From Streptomyces sp. CB02980 (GTDB taxonomy: Bacteria; Actinomycetota; Actinomycetes; Streptomycetales; Streptomycetaceae): a DNA stretch of 64,000 nucleotides. Below the pieces are notes generated by a model. It did not search any database. It was not told the origin of the DNA and saw nothing but the letters and a program-made list of their open reading frames with translations. Position 1 is the first letter of the stretch. Each line of letters starts with the position of its first letter. Position numbers and translations under genes: made by a program. The stretch is from NCBI RefSeq assembly GCF_014451325.2, contig NZ_JACSCH020000009.1:1-64000 (forward strand), written 5' to 3'. Positions 34,066-41,771 of the stretch are shown in pieces.

Positions 34066-34797
34066 ATGGCTCAGAAGCTTGAACTCCTCCCCGCCGTCGA
34101 CGTCCGCGACGGTCAGGCCGTCCGCCTCGTGCACGGCGAGTCCGGCAGCGAGACCTCCTACGGCTCTCCGCTCCAGGCGGCCCTCGCCTGGCAGAGCTCG
34201 GGCGCCGAGTGGCTGCACCTGGTCGACCTCGACGCCGCCTTCGGCACCGGTGACAACCGGCAGCTGATCGCCGAGGTCGCCCAGGCCATGGACATCAAGG
34301 TCGAGCTCTCCGGCGGCATCCGCGACGACGCCTCGCTCGCCGCCGCCCTCGCCACCGGCTGCACCCGCGTCAACCTCGGCACCGCCGCCCTGGAGACCCC
34401 CGAGTGGGTCGCCAAGGTCATCGCCGAGCACGGCGACAAGATCGCCGTCGGCCTCGACGTCCGCGGCACGACCCTGCGCGGCCGCGGCTGGACCCGCGAC
34501 GGCGGCGACCTCTACGAGACGCTCGCCCGCCTCGACTCCGAGGGCTGCTCCCGCTACGTCGTCACCGACATCGCCAAGGACGGCACCCTCCAGGGACCCA
34601 ACCTGGAGCTCCTGAAGAACGTCTGCGCGGCCACCGACAAGCCCGTCGTCGCCTCCGGCGGCGTGTCGTCCCTGGACGACCTGCGGGCCCTGTCCGGCCT
34701 GGTGCCGCTCGGCGTCGAGGGCGCGATCGTCGGCAAGGCGCTGTACGCCAAGGCGTTCACCCTCGAAGAGGCGCTGGAGGCGGTGGCTTCCGCATGA
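34066..34797 (+). CDS. priA: Bifunctional phosphoribosyl isomerase A (HisA/TrpF)
   Basis: (beta-alpha)8 barrel, 243 residues. In Streptomyces this enzyme isomerises both ProFAR (histidine pathway) and phosphoribosylanthranilate (tryptophan pathway), which explains the lack of trpF next to the trp genes here. Seen: the catalytic Asp in LPAVDVRDGQAVRL, ELSGGIRDD, GLDVRGTTLRGRGWTRDGGD with the Arg/Trp loop typical of PriA, and VTDIAKDGTLQGPN with the second Asp. It starts 2 nt after hisH and overlaps ridA by 4 nt. HisA-only activity cannot be excluded from sequence alone. Confidence 0.93.
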   Translation: MAQKLELLPAVDVRDGQAVRLVHGESGSETSYGSPLQAALAWQSSGAEWLHLVDLDAAFGTGDNRQLIAEVAQAMDIKVELSGGIRDDASLAAALATGCTRVNLGTAALETPEWVAKVIAEHGDKIAVGLDVRGTTLRGRGWTRDGGDLYETLARLDSEGCSRYVVTDIAKDGTLQGPNLELLKNVCAATDKPVVASGGVSSLDDLRALSGLVPLGVEGAIVGKALYAKAFTLEEALEAVASA

Positions 34798-35207
34798 CCG
34801 ACGGCGTGAAGAAGGTCGTCACCGGCGCCCCCTGGGAGGAGCAGTTCGGCTACTCCCGCGCGGTGGAGCTGCCGAACGGCCTGGTCCTCGTCGCCGGCTG
34901 TACGTCGGTGGTCGGCGGCCAGATCGCCGGCGGAGGCCCGTACGACCAGACGGTGAACTCCTTCAACGTGGCCTTCGCCGCCCTGAAGCAGCTCGGTCTG
35001 GGCCCGGAGGACGTCGTCCGCACCCGGATGTACATCACCCACGCCCGGGACGTGGACGAGGTCGGCCGCGCCCACAAGGAGCTGTTCGACGCCGTCCGCC
35101 CGGCGGCTTCGATGATCATCGTCTCCGGCTTCGTCGACCCCAGCCTGGTCGTCGAGGTCGAGGTCGAGGCATTCCGCCCAGAGGGACAGACGGGCGGTGC
35201 GGCATGA
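34794..35207 (+). CDS. RidA (YjgF/YER057c/UK114) family protein
   Basis: 137 residues. RidA proteins hydrolyse reactive enamine/imine intermediates, although paralogs differ. Features: RAVELPNGLVLVAGCTS, VRTRMYITHARDVDEVGRAHKELF with the family Arg, and MIIVSGFVDPSLVVEVEVEAF, where the usual Pro of the LP-L motif is changed (FVDPSLVV). It is embedded between priA and hisF with 4-nt overlaps on both sides, so it is made with the histidine enzymes. Confidence 0.88.
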   Translation: MTDGVKKVVTGAPWEEQFGYSRAVELPNGLVLVAGCTSVVGGQIAGGGPYDQTVNSFNVAFAALKQLGLGPEDVVRTRMYITHARDVDEVGRAHKELFDAVRPAASMIIVSGFVDPSLVVEVEVEAFRPEGQTGGAA

Positions 35208-35959
35208 GCCTCGCCGTACGCGTGATCCCCTGCCTGGACGTGGACAACGGCCGGGTCGTCAAGGGCGTCAACTTCCAGAACCTGCGGGACGCGGGCGACC
35301 CCGTCGAGATGGCCAAGCTGTACGACGCCGAGGGCGCCGACGAGCTGACCTTTCTCGACATCACCGCCTCCTCGGGCAACCGGGAGACCACCTACGACGT
35401 GGTGCGCCGCACCGCCGAGCAGGTCTTCATCCCGCTCACGGTCGGCGGCGGAGTCCGCGCGGCCGAGGACGTCGACAAGCTGCTGCGGGCCGGCGCCGAC
35501 AAGGTGGGCGTCAACACCGCCGCCATCGCACGTCCCGAGCTGATCCAGGAGATCGCGGAGCGCTTCGGCCGCCAGGTGCTCGTCCTGTCGGTCGACGCCC
35601 GGCGGACGGCCTCGGGCTCCTTCGAGGTGACGACGCACGGCGGCCGCAAGGGCACCGGCATCGACGCCGTCGAGTGGGCGCACCGGGCCGCCGAGCTGGG
35701 TGCGGGCGAGATCCTGCTCAACTCGATGGACGCGGACGGCACCAAGGACGGCTACGACACGGAGATGATCGCGGCCGTGCGCAAGCACGTGACCGTGCCG
35801 GTGATCGCGAGCGGGGGAGCGGGCAAGCTCGCCGACTTCCCGCCGGCGGTGGCGGCGGGCGCGGACGCGGTGCTCGCGGCCTCCGTCTTCCACTTCGGTG
35901 ATCTGCGGATCTCCCAGGTCAAGGACGAGCTGCGGGCGGCGGGCCACGCGGTCCGCTGA
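35204..35959 (+). CDS. hisF: Imidazole glycerol phosphate synthase, cyclase subunit
   Basis: 251-residue barrel making IGP and AICAR from PRFAR and ammonia delivered by HisH. The catalytic Asp residues lie in VIPCLDVDNGRVVKG and VLSVDARRT; TVGGGVRAAEDV and IASGGAGKLADF are the phosphate-binding loops. The ATG overlaps the ridA stop. Last gene of the operon, followed by a terminator. hisI, hisG and hisE are not here, except hisI at 38705. Confidence 0.97.
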   Translation: MSLAVRVIPCLDVDNGRVVKGVNFQNLRDAGDPVEMAKLYDAEGADELTFLDITASSGNRETTYDVVRRTAEQVFIPLTVGGGVRAAEDVDKLLRAGADKVGVNTAAIARPELIQEIAERFGRQVLVLSVDARRTASGSFEVTTHGGRKGTGIDAVEWAHRAAELGAGEILLNSMDADGTKDGYDTEMIAAVRKHVTVPVIASGGAGKLADFPPAVAAGADAVLAASVFHFGDLRISQVKDELRAAGHAVR

Positions 35960-35980
35960 CCCGGCGCTCCGCTCTGGGGG

Positions 35981-36010
35981 AGGGCTCCTTCGGGGGCCCT
36001 TCTTCTTCCC
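35981..36010 (+). terminator. Terminator of the his operon
   Basis: AGGGCTCC (35981-35988) and GGGGCCCT (35993-36000) form an 8-bp stem with one G-U pair and a TTCG tetraloop, followed by TCTTCTTCCC. Confidence 0.8.
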
Positions 36011-36027
36011 CGAACGTGCAGGATTAT

Positions 36028-36070
36028 TTGTGCAATTCTCATTGCGCAAGTTTTCTTTCGTATCTAGGGT
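36028..36070 (+). promoter_or_regulatory. Promoter and operator of the ArsR-MFS pair
   Basis: Inverted repeat TTGTGCAAT (36028-36036), spacer TCTC, ATTGCGCAA (36041-36049), one mismatch per half. It overlaps the -35 TTGCGC (36042-36047), which is 17 nt from the -10 TAGGGT (36065-36070). The -10 ends 7 nt before the ATG. This geometry is ideal for repression by the ArsR-family product encoded next. Confidence 0.75.
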
Positions 36071-36077
36071 CGGTGGC

Positions 36078-36665
36078 ATGACCTCGCCGGAGAACCGCCG
36101 GATCACCGATCTCGGCACCTTGAAAGCCATCTCGCACCCGCTGCGGATGCGCCTCTACCGCGCCCTCTTCGTGGCCCGCACCGCCACCGCGTCCCAGCTC
36201 GCCGACCAGGTCGACGAGGCGGTCTCGCTGGTCAGCTACCACCTGCGCAAGCTCGCCGAGCACGGCCTCATCGAGGAGGCCGAGACCCAGTCGACGGACG
36301 GCCGGGAGAGGTGGTGGCAGCCGAGCTCGTACGGCTTCAGCATCCACGACGAGGACCTCCGCGACGCCCCCGAGCTCGCCGCCGCGAGCGCCGCCTTCGG
36401 CCGTACGGTCGACGAGCAGCGCACCCAGATGTACGCCCGCTTCCTCGACGAGCGGCACACCTGGTCCGACACGTGGCGCTCCGCGTCCCTCAGCTCCGAG
36501 TGGCTGCCCCGCCTCACCGCCGACGAGCTCGCCGCCCTCGGCGCCGAACTCGACGCCGTGCTGCGCAAGTACGACCAGCAGGCCCGCGCCGCCGAGGCCG
36601 CCGGTGACAACGAGGGCCGCGAGAACATCGCCATCCACCTCAACGGCTTCCCCTACCGCTCATGA
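36078..36665 (+). CDS. ArsR-family winged-helix regulator
   Basis: 195 residues. The N-terminal winged helix (LKAISHPLRMRLYRALFVARTATASQLADQV, SLVSYHLRKLAEHGLIEEAE) is typical of HTH_20/ArsR-like repressors. The C-terminal half is helical and acidic (RTQMYARFLDERHTW) and contains no Cys, so it is not a classical thiol metal sensor; the ligand is unknown. The ATG has no ribosome-binding site and appears leaderless. It overlaps the MFS transporter gene by 4 nt and probably represses both. Confidence 0.88.
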   Translation: MTSPENRRITDLGTLKAISHPLRMRLYRALFVARTATASQLADQVDEAVSLVSYHLRKLAEHGLIEEAETQSTDGRERWWQPSSYGFSIHDEDLRDAPELAAASAAFGRTVDEQRTQMYARFLDERHTWSDTWRSASLSSEWLPRLTADELAALGAELDAVLRKYDQQARAAEAAGDNEGRENIAIHLNGFPYRS

Positions 36666-37915
36666 CCGCCACCGCCACCGTCCCCGCCGCGGCGCCCGCC
36701 GCCGTCGAGCGGCCCGCCCACCGCGACCCCCAGGTCCTGCGCTGGCTCGGCGCCTACACCGCCTCCACCCTCGGCGACAGCGTCTACCACCTCGCCCTCT
36801 CCTGGGCCGCCGTCCGCGGCGGCACCCCGGCCGAGGCGGGACTCGTCATGGCCGTCAGCGCCGTACCGCGCGCCCTGCTCATGCTCGGCGGGGGAGTGGT
36901 CGCCGACCGCTTCGGCCCGCGCCGGGTCGTCATCGCCTCCGACACCGTCCGCTGCCTCGTCGTCCTCGGCGTCGCCGCGCTCGTCCTCGTCACCTCGCCC
37001 ACCCTCTGGATGCTGGCCGGCGTCGCCCTCGTCTTCGGCATCGTCGACGCGCTCTTCATGCCCGCCGTCGGCGCCCTGCCGCCCCGGATCGCCCCGCACG
37101 ACCAGCTCACACGCGTCCAGGGCATGCGCGGCCTCGCCTACCGTTCGGGAGCCGTCATCGGCGCCCCGCTCGGCGGCCTGGCGGTCGCCCTCGGCGGGCC
37201 GGGCGTCGCCTTCGCCGTGGCCGGAGCGCTCTTCGCCCTCTCCCTGCCCCTGCTGCTCGCCCTCCGGATCCGCCCGCTCACCGGAGAGGCCCGGAAGCAG
37301 AACGGCACCGCGTTCGGCGACCTCGTGGACGGACTGCGCTATCTGCGCGGCCACCGGGTCCTCGGGCCGCTCATGATCGTCATAGCCCTCAGCGACCTCG
37401 GCTTCGTCGGCCCGCTCAACGTCGGCCTCGTGCTCCTCTCCGACCAGCGCGGCTGGGGAGCCTCCGGCATCGGCTGGGTCCTCGCCGGCTTCGGCGTCGG
37501 CGCCGGCAGCGCCTCGCTGCTGCTCAGCGTCAAGGGGCGGGTGCCGCGCGCCGGAGCCGTCCTCGGCTGGACCATGACCGTCGGCGCCGTCTCGATCGGC
37601 GCGCTCGCCTTCGTCCCGCAGCTGCCCCTGGCCGTGGTCGTCGCCCTCTCCATCGGCCTGTTCGCCGGCCTCTCCGGAGCGCTCTGCGGGGCCCTTGTCC
37701 AGACCGAGTGCGACCCCGCCTACCTCGGCCGCGTCTCGGCCGTCTCCAGCCTGGTGAGCCTGGGCCTCGCCCCGCTCAGCTTCCCGCTCACGGGCGCCGC
37801 GATCGGCCTGTGGGGCGTCGGCCCGGTCTTCACCGTCAGCGCGGCGGTCTGCGCGCTCGCGGGCGTCTACGGCCTCTCGGTCAGGGCCGTACGCCGGGCG
37901 GAGCTGCCCGGCTAG
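36662..37915 (+). CDS. MFS efflux transporter
   Basis: 417 residues with about 12 membrane helices. GGGVVADRFGPRRVVIASD is the loop 2-3 signature of the major facilitator superfamily. GLRYLRGHRVLGPLM marks the central cytoplasmic loop of the MFS_3/enterobactin-exporter-like group. Substrate unknown; coupling to an ArsR-type repressor suggests an inducible exporter of a toxic compound. The ATG overlaps the regulator stop. Confidence 0.9.
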   Translation: MTATATVPAAAPAAVERPAHRDPQVLRWLGAYTASTLGDSVYHLALSWAAVRGGTPAEAGLVMAVSAVPRALLMLGGGVVADRFGPRRVVIASDTVRCLVVLGVAALVLVTSPTLWMLAGVALVFGIVDALFMPAVGALPPRIAPHDQLTRVQGMRGLAYRSGAVIGAPLGGLAVALGGPGVAFAVAGALFALSLPLLLALRIRPLTGEARKQNGTAFGDLVDGLRYLRGHRVLGPLMIVIALSDLGFVGPLNVGLVLLSDQRGWGASGIGWVLAGFGVGAGSASLLLSVKGRVPRAGAVLGWTMTVGAVSIGALAFVPQLPLAVVVALSIGLFAGLSGALCGALVQTECDPAYLGRVSAVSSLVSLGLAPLSFPLTGAAIGLWGVGPVFTVSAAVCALAGVYGLSVRAVRRAELPG

Positions 37916-37984
37916 CACCGTTCGGGCGGAGCAGAGGGCGGGGCCGCAGCGGCGGCGCCGAGAGGGCGGCCCCCGCCTCCTCCC

Positions 37985-38620
37985 TCAGAGCCCCAGCTGC
38001 TTCGTCTCCCGCAGCCGCTCGATCGCCTCGGGCTCCCCGTCCAGCTCCACCTTGGCCGAGTCCTGGCGGCCGAACAGGTACATCGTCAGCTCGCCCGGCT
38101 CCCCGGAGACCGTCACCACCGGGGTGCCCCGGTGCGCCACCGCCGTCTGGCCGTTCGGGCGGCGCAGCACCAGGCCCACCGGGACCTTCCGGCCCAGCAG
38201 GCGGGCGCCGCGCTCCAGGCGGGACCAGAGGGCGTCGGCGAAGACCGGGTCGAGCTCCCGCGCCGACCACTCGGGCTGGGCACGGCGCACGTCCTCGGCG
38301 TGGACATAGAACTCGACGATGTTCGCCCCCTCGTCCACCTGCTTGATGGTGAACGGCGAGAACCGCGGCGGTCCGTTCCGGATGAGCTGGATCAGCTCCT
38401 CGTACGGCTTGTCGGCGAACTCCGCCTGCACCCGCTCCTGCCGGTCCTTCAGCGCCGGTACGAGCGCACCCGCCGCCGCGTCCGGGCGCCGCTCCCGCAC
38501 CACCACATGGGCCGCGAGATCCCGGGTCCGCCAGCCCTCGCAGAGCGTCGGCGCTTCGGGGCCCGCCGCCTCCAACAGGTCGGCGAGCAGAAGGCGTTCA
38601 CGTTTGGCATGGGTCGACAT
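37985..38620 (-). CDS. TIGR03085 family protein (DinB/maleylpyruvate isomerase fold)
   Basis: 211 residues. THAKRERLLLADLLEAAGPEAPTLCEGW, TRDLAAHVVVRERRPDA and NIVEFYVHAEDVRRAQP are the blocks of this actinobacterial family. Conserved His residues at the equivalent positions form a metal site in relatives that use mycothiol. Function unknown. On the minus strand TACGCT ends 7 nt before the ATG, so it is probably leaderless. Divergent from hisI, 84 nt apart. Confidence 0.88.
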   Translation of the reverse strand: MSTHAKRERLLLADLLEAAGPEAPTLCEGWRTRDLAAHVVVRERRPDAAAGALVPALKDRQERVQAEFADKPYEELIQLIRNGPPRFSPFTIKQVDEGANIVEFYVHAEDVRRAQPEWSARELDPVFADALWSRLERGARLLGRKVPVGLVLRRPNGQTAVAHRGTPVVTVSGEPGELTMYLFGRQDSAKVELDGEPEAIERLRETKQLGL

Positions 38621-38704
38621 GACTGCCAGCGTACGGCGGGTGCCGCCGGTCCGCCCAGTGGACGCCCCGCCGGACACCACCCCGGGGCGCGGCACAATGG
38701 CGCC

Positions 38705-39097
38705 ATGAGCAGCACGCCCCGGACCCCCAGCGACCTCGACCCGGCCATCGCCGCGCGCCTCAAGCGCGGCCCGGACGGACTCGTCCCCGCCATCGCCCAG
38801 CAGTACGACACCGGCGAGGTGCTGATGCTCGGCTGGATGGACGACGAGGCCCTCCACCGCACCCTCACCACCGGCCGCTGCACCTACTGGTCCCGCAGCC
38901 GCCAGGAGTACTGGGTCAAGGGCGACACCTCCGGCCACGTCCAGCACGTCAGGTCCGTCGCCCTCGACTGCGACGCCGACACCGTCCTCGTCAGGGTCGA
39001 CCAGGTCGGCGCCGCCTGCCACACCGGCGCCCGGACCTGCTTCGACGCCGATGTGCTCCCCGTATCCGGGTCCGACGCGGACCCCGTATCCGAGTAG
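38705..39097 (+). CDS. hisI: Phosphoribosyl-AMP cyclohydrolase
   Basis: 130 residues; third step of histidine synthesis, without a fused HisE pyrophosphatase domain. Seen: MLGWMDDEALHRTL, TYWSRSRQEYWVKGDTSGH, the Mg-site DCDADTVLV and zinc Cys in ACHTGARTCF. The extreme C-terminus is encoded by a direct repeat (CCCCGTATCCG twice) and may vary between strains. CACAAT ends 6 nt before the ATG, the leaderless pattern. It lies 11 nt ahead of trpE. Confidence 0.95.
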   Translation: MSSTPRTPSDLDPAIAARLKRGPDGLVPAIAQQYDTGEVLMLGWMDDEALHRTLTTGRCTYWSRSRQEYWVKGDTSGHVQHVRSVALDCDADTVLVRVDQVGAACHTGARTCFDADVLPVSGSDADPVSE

Positions 39098-39100
39098 GGT
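39058..39100 (+). promoter_or_regulatory. Direct repeats and -10-like box ahead of trpE
   Basis: CCCCGTATCCG occurs at 39058-39068 and 39082-39092, 24 bp apart, followed by TAGGGT (39095-39100), 8 nt before the trpE ATG. The repeats lie within the hisI 3' end and could be protein-binding half-sites. Confidence 0.4.
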
Positions 39101-39108
39101 CTGGCGCC

Positions 39109-40611
39109 ATGGATCTCGACACCTTCCGCAAGCTGGCGGCCGACCGCCGCGTCATCCCCGTCAGCCGCCGGCTGCTCGCGGACGGCGACACCCCGGTCGG
39201 GCTCTACCGCAAGCTCGCCGCCGAACGGCCCGGCACCTTCCTCCTCGAATCCGCGGAGAACGGCCGCAGCTGGTCCCGGTACTCCTTCATCGGCGTCCGC
39301 AGCGACGCCACCCTGACGGTGAAGGACGGCGAGGCCCACTGGCTGGGCACCCCGCCCGTCGGCGTCCCCACCGACGGCGACCCGCTCCAGGCGCTGCGCG
39401 CCACCGTCGAGACCCTCCACACCCCCCGCGACCTCGACAGGGTGCTCGGTGGCGGTCTGCCGCCGTTCACCGGCGGCATGGTCGGCTACCTCGGCTACGA
39501 CATCGTCCGCCGCCTGGAGAAGATCGGCGACTCCACCCGGGACGACCTCGAACTCCCCGAGCTGACCATGCTCCTCACCAGCGACCTCGCGGTCCTCGAC
39601 CACTGGGACGGCTCGGTCCTGCTGATTGCCAACGCGATCAACCACAACGACCTGGAGACCGGCATCGAGGAGGCCTACGCGCACGCCGTCGCCCGCCTCG
39701 ACGCCATGGAGGCCGACCTGGCCCGCCCGGTCGCCACCGCTCCCACCGCCCTGCCCGCCTCCGAGCTCCCCGAGTTCTCCGCGCTCTGGGGCGGACCGGC
39801 CTACCAGGACGCCGTCGAGGACATCAAGGAGCGCATCCGGGCCGGCGAGGCCTTCCAGGTCGTGCCCTCGCAGCGCTTCGAGACCGCCTGCACCGCCTCC
39901 GCGCTCGATGTCTACCGGGTCCTGCGGGCCACCAACCCGTCCCCGTACATGTACCTCTTCCGCTTCGAGAACGGCTTCGACGTCGTCGGATCCAGCCCCG
40001 AGGCCCTCGTCAAGGTCGAGGACGGCCACGCGCTGCTCCACCCCATCGCCGGCACCAGGCACCGCGGCGCCACCCCGCAGGAGGACCACGACCTCGCCGA
40101 GGAACTGCTCGCCGACCCCAAGGAGCGCGCCGAGCACCTCATGCTCGTCGACCTCGGCCGCAACGACCTCGGCCGCGTCTGCGCGCCCGGCTCCGTCGAG
40201 GTCGTCGACTTCATGTCCGTCGAGCGCTACTCGCACGTCATGCACATCGTCTCCACCGTGACCGGCGAGGTCGCCGAGGGCAGGACCGCCTTCGACGTCC
40301 TCACCGCCTGCTTCCCGGCCGGCACGCTCTCCGGCGCGCCCAAGCCCCGCGCGATGCAGATCATCGAGGAGCTCGAACCCTCCCGACGCGGCCTGTACGG
40401 CGGATGTGTCGGTTATCTCGATTTCGCCGGCGACGCGGACACGGCCATCGCCATCCGTACCGCCCTGCTCCGCGACGGAACCGCGTATGTGCAGGCCGGA
40501 GCGGGTGTCGTCGCCGACTCCGATCCCGTCGCCGAGGACAACGAGTGCCGGAACAAGGCCGCGGCCGTCCTCCGCGCCGTCCACACCGCCAACCGGATGA
40601 ACGGCGCCTGA
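39109..40611 (+). CDS. trpE: Anthranilate synthase component I
   Basis: First step of tryptophan synthesis from chorismate; the glutaminase partner TrpG is not in the window. 500 residues. FLLESAENGRSWSRYSF carries the LLES motif of the Trp feedback site. The chorismate-binding core is seen as HPIAGTRHRGATPQEDHDL, LMLVDLGRNDLGRV, FPAGTLSGAPK and GCVGYLDFAGD. No ribosome-binding site; TAGGGT ends 8 nt upstream, and its TAG is the hisI stop. A Trp-associated membrane protein gene follows. Confidence 0.97.
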   Translation: MDLDTFRKLAADRRVIPVSRRLLADGDTPVGLYRKLAAERPGTFLLESAENGRSWSRYSFIGVRSDATLTVKDGEAHWLGTPPVGVPTDGDPLQALRATVETLHTPRDLDRVLGGGLPPFTGGMVGYLGYDIVRRLEKIGDSTRDDLELPELTMLLTSDLAVLDHWDGSVLLIANAINHNDLETGIEEAYAHAVARLDAMEADLARPVATAPTALPASELPEFSALWGGPAYQDAVEDIKERIRAGEAFQVVPSQRFETACTASALDVYRVLRATNPSPYMYLFRFENGFDVVGSSPEALVKVEDGHALLHPIAGTRHRGATPQEDHDLAEELLADPKERAEHLMLVDLGRNDLGRVCAPGSVEVVDFMSVERYSHVMHIVSTVTGEVAEGRTAFDVLTACFPAGTLSGAPKPRAMQIIEELEPSRRGLYGGCVGYLDFAGDADTAIAIRTALLRDGTAYVQAGAGVVADSDPVAEDNECRNKAAAVLRAVHTANRMNGA

Positions 40612-40634
40612 CCGCGTAGGGGATAGTGGGGTAC

Positions 40635-41276
40635 GTGAGTGCCGTACCCGTACCCCAGCCCCGGGCCGCCCGCGCGGCCGTCCCCGGCGGCGGCCGCCGC
40701 AGCCTGGCCGCGGCCCTCCTCCTCGGTGCCCTCGGCGCCACCGTCGTCCTGCTCTCCGCGGGCCAGATCTGGGCGGAGGGCACCGCGTCCGTCGGCGGTG
40801 GCAGCGTCCCCGTCGAGGCCGACGGCGGCACCGTCACCGGTGTGCCGACCGCCCTCGCGATCGTCGGCCTCGCCGCGCTCTTCGCCGTGTTCGCCGTCCG
40901 CCGCACCGGCCGCACCCTCGTCGCCGCGCTCCTCGCGCTCAGCGGCGCGGGCGCCGCGCTCGCCGCGGTCCTCGGCGCCTCCGACAGCGCCGCCCTGGAC
41001 GCCGAGGCCGCCCGCATCAGCGGAGACACCGCCGCCGCCGTGGCCGGCCTGAGCCACACCGTCTGGCCGTACGTGACCGCCGCGGGCGCCGTCCTGATCC
41101 TGCTCGCCGGCCTCTTCGCGCTGCGCTTCGGCAAGAGCTGGCCCGCGATGGGCGGCCGCTACGAGCGCACCGGCACCCCCCGGGCCGCCCGCAAGGCCCC
41201 CACGGCCGACCCCGACCGGCCCGAGGACCTGTGGAAGGCCCTGGACCGCGGCGAGGACCCCACGCACGGGGCGTGA
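40635..41276 (+). CDS. Trp-operon-associated membrane protein (TIGR02234)
   Basis: 213 residues with four hydrophobic segments (LAAALLLGALGATVVLLSAGQIW, ALAIVGLAALFAVFAV, LVAALLALSGAGAALAAVLG, YVTAAGAVLILLAGLFALRFG) and a cytoplasmic tail ending RPEDLWKALDRGEDPT, typical of this family. It is always found near trp genes in Actinobacteria; molecular role unknown. GTG 40635 is preferred over 40626 because GATAGT then sits 7 nt upstream. Confidence 0.88.
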   Translation: MSAVPVPQPRAARAAVPGGGRRSLAAALLLGALGATVVLLSAGQIWAEGTASVGGGSVPVEADGGTVTGVPTALAIVGLAALFAVFAVRRTGRTLVAALLALSGAGAALAAVLGASDSAALDAEAARISGDTAAAVAGLSHTVWPYVTAAGAVLILLAGLFALRFGKSWPAMGGRYERTGTPRAARKAPTADPDRPEDLWKALDRGEDPTHGA

Positions 41277-41445
41277 CGGGGCCGCCCACGGTGCCCCACG
41301 GCACCGCAGAGGCTCACCCGACCGCGACGCGTGATCGTCCCGGTACCCCCGATTCACCCTCGCGCGCCCGCGTGCGGGACAATGAGCGCCGAGAGTCCGC
41401 GCACGCGAGACCTCACCATCGAGCAACTGCAACGAGGAGCAACTC

Positions 41446-41694
41446 ATGGCGGGCAGCGCCCACGGACACACCCCGGCCGCCTGGACCGGTGTCATCATCT
41501 CCTTCATCGGCTTCTGCATCGCCGGAGTCTTCATGGTGGCCGCCAACCTGCCCGGTTTCTGGGCCGGCATGGGTGTCATCGTGCTCGGCGGCATCGTCGG
41601 CGGCGCGATGAAGGCCGCGGGCCTCGGCATGCCGAAGGAGTCGGCGGCCGTCGTCGCCGCCCGCGAGACCGCGACCGCGCAGGCCCGTTCCTGA
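41446..41694 (+). CDS. HGxxPAAW family small membrane protein
   Basis: 82 residues with two membrane helices (GVIISFIGFCIAGVFMVAAN and GMGVIVLGGIVGGAMKAAG). The signature HGHTPAAW at residues 6-13 defines the family, which is common near actinobacterial trp genes. GAGGAG lies 6-7 nt upstream. Function unknown. A clear terminator follows. Confidence 0.88.
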   Translation: MAGSAHGHTPAAWTGVIISFIGFCIAGVFMVAANLPGFWAGMGVIVLGGIVGGAMKAAGLGMPKESAAVVAARETATAQARS

Positions 41695-41710
41695 CGCGCC
41701 ACGACACATC

Positions 41711-41747
41711 CGAGAGCGCAGTCCGGCCGTGCCGGGCTGCGCTCTCG
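41711..41747 (+). terminator. Terminator after the HGxxPAAW gene
   Basis: CGAGAGCGCAGTCCGGC (41711-41727) pairs with GCCGGGCTGCGCTCTCG (41731-41747), a 17-bp stem with one G-U pair and a 3-nt loop. Confidence 0.85.
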
Positions 41748-41771
41748 CGCGTCCGGGGCGAGAATCACCGG

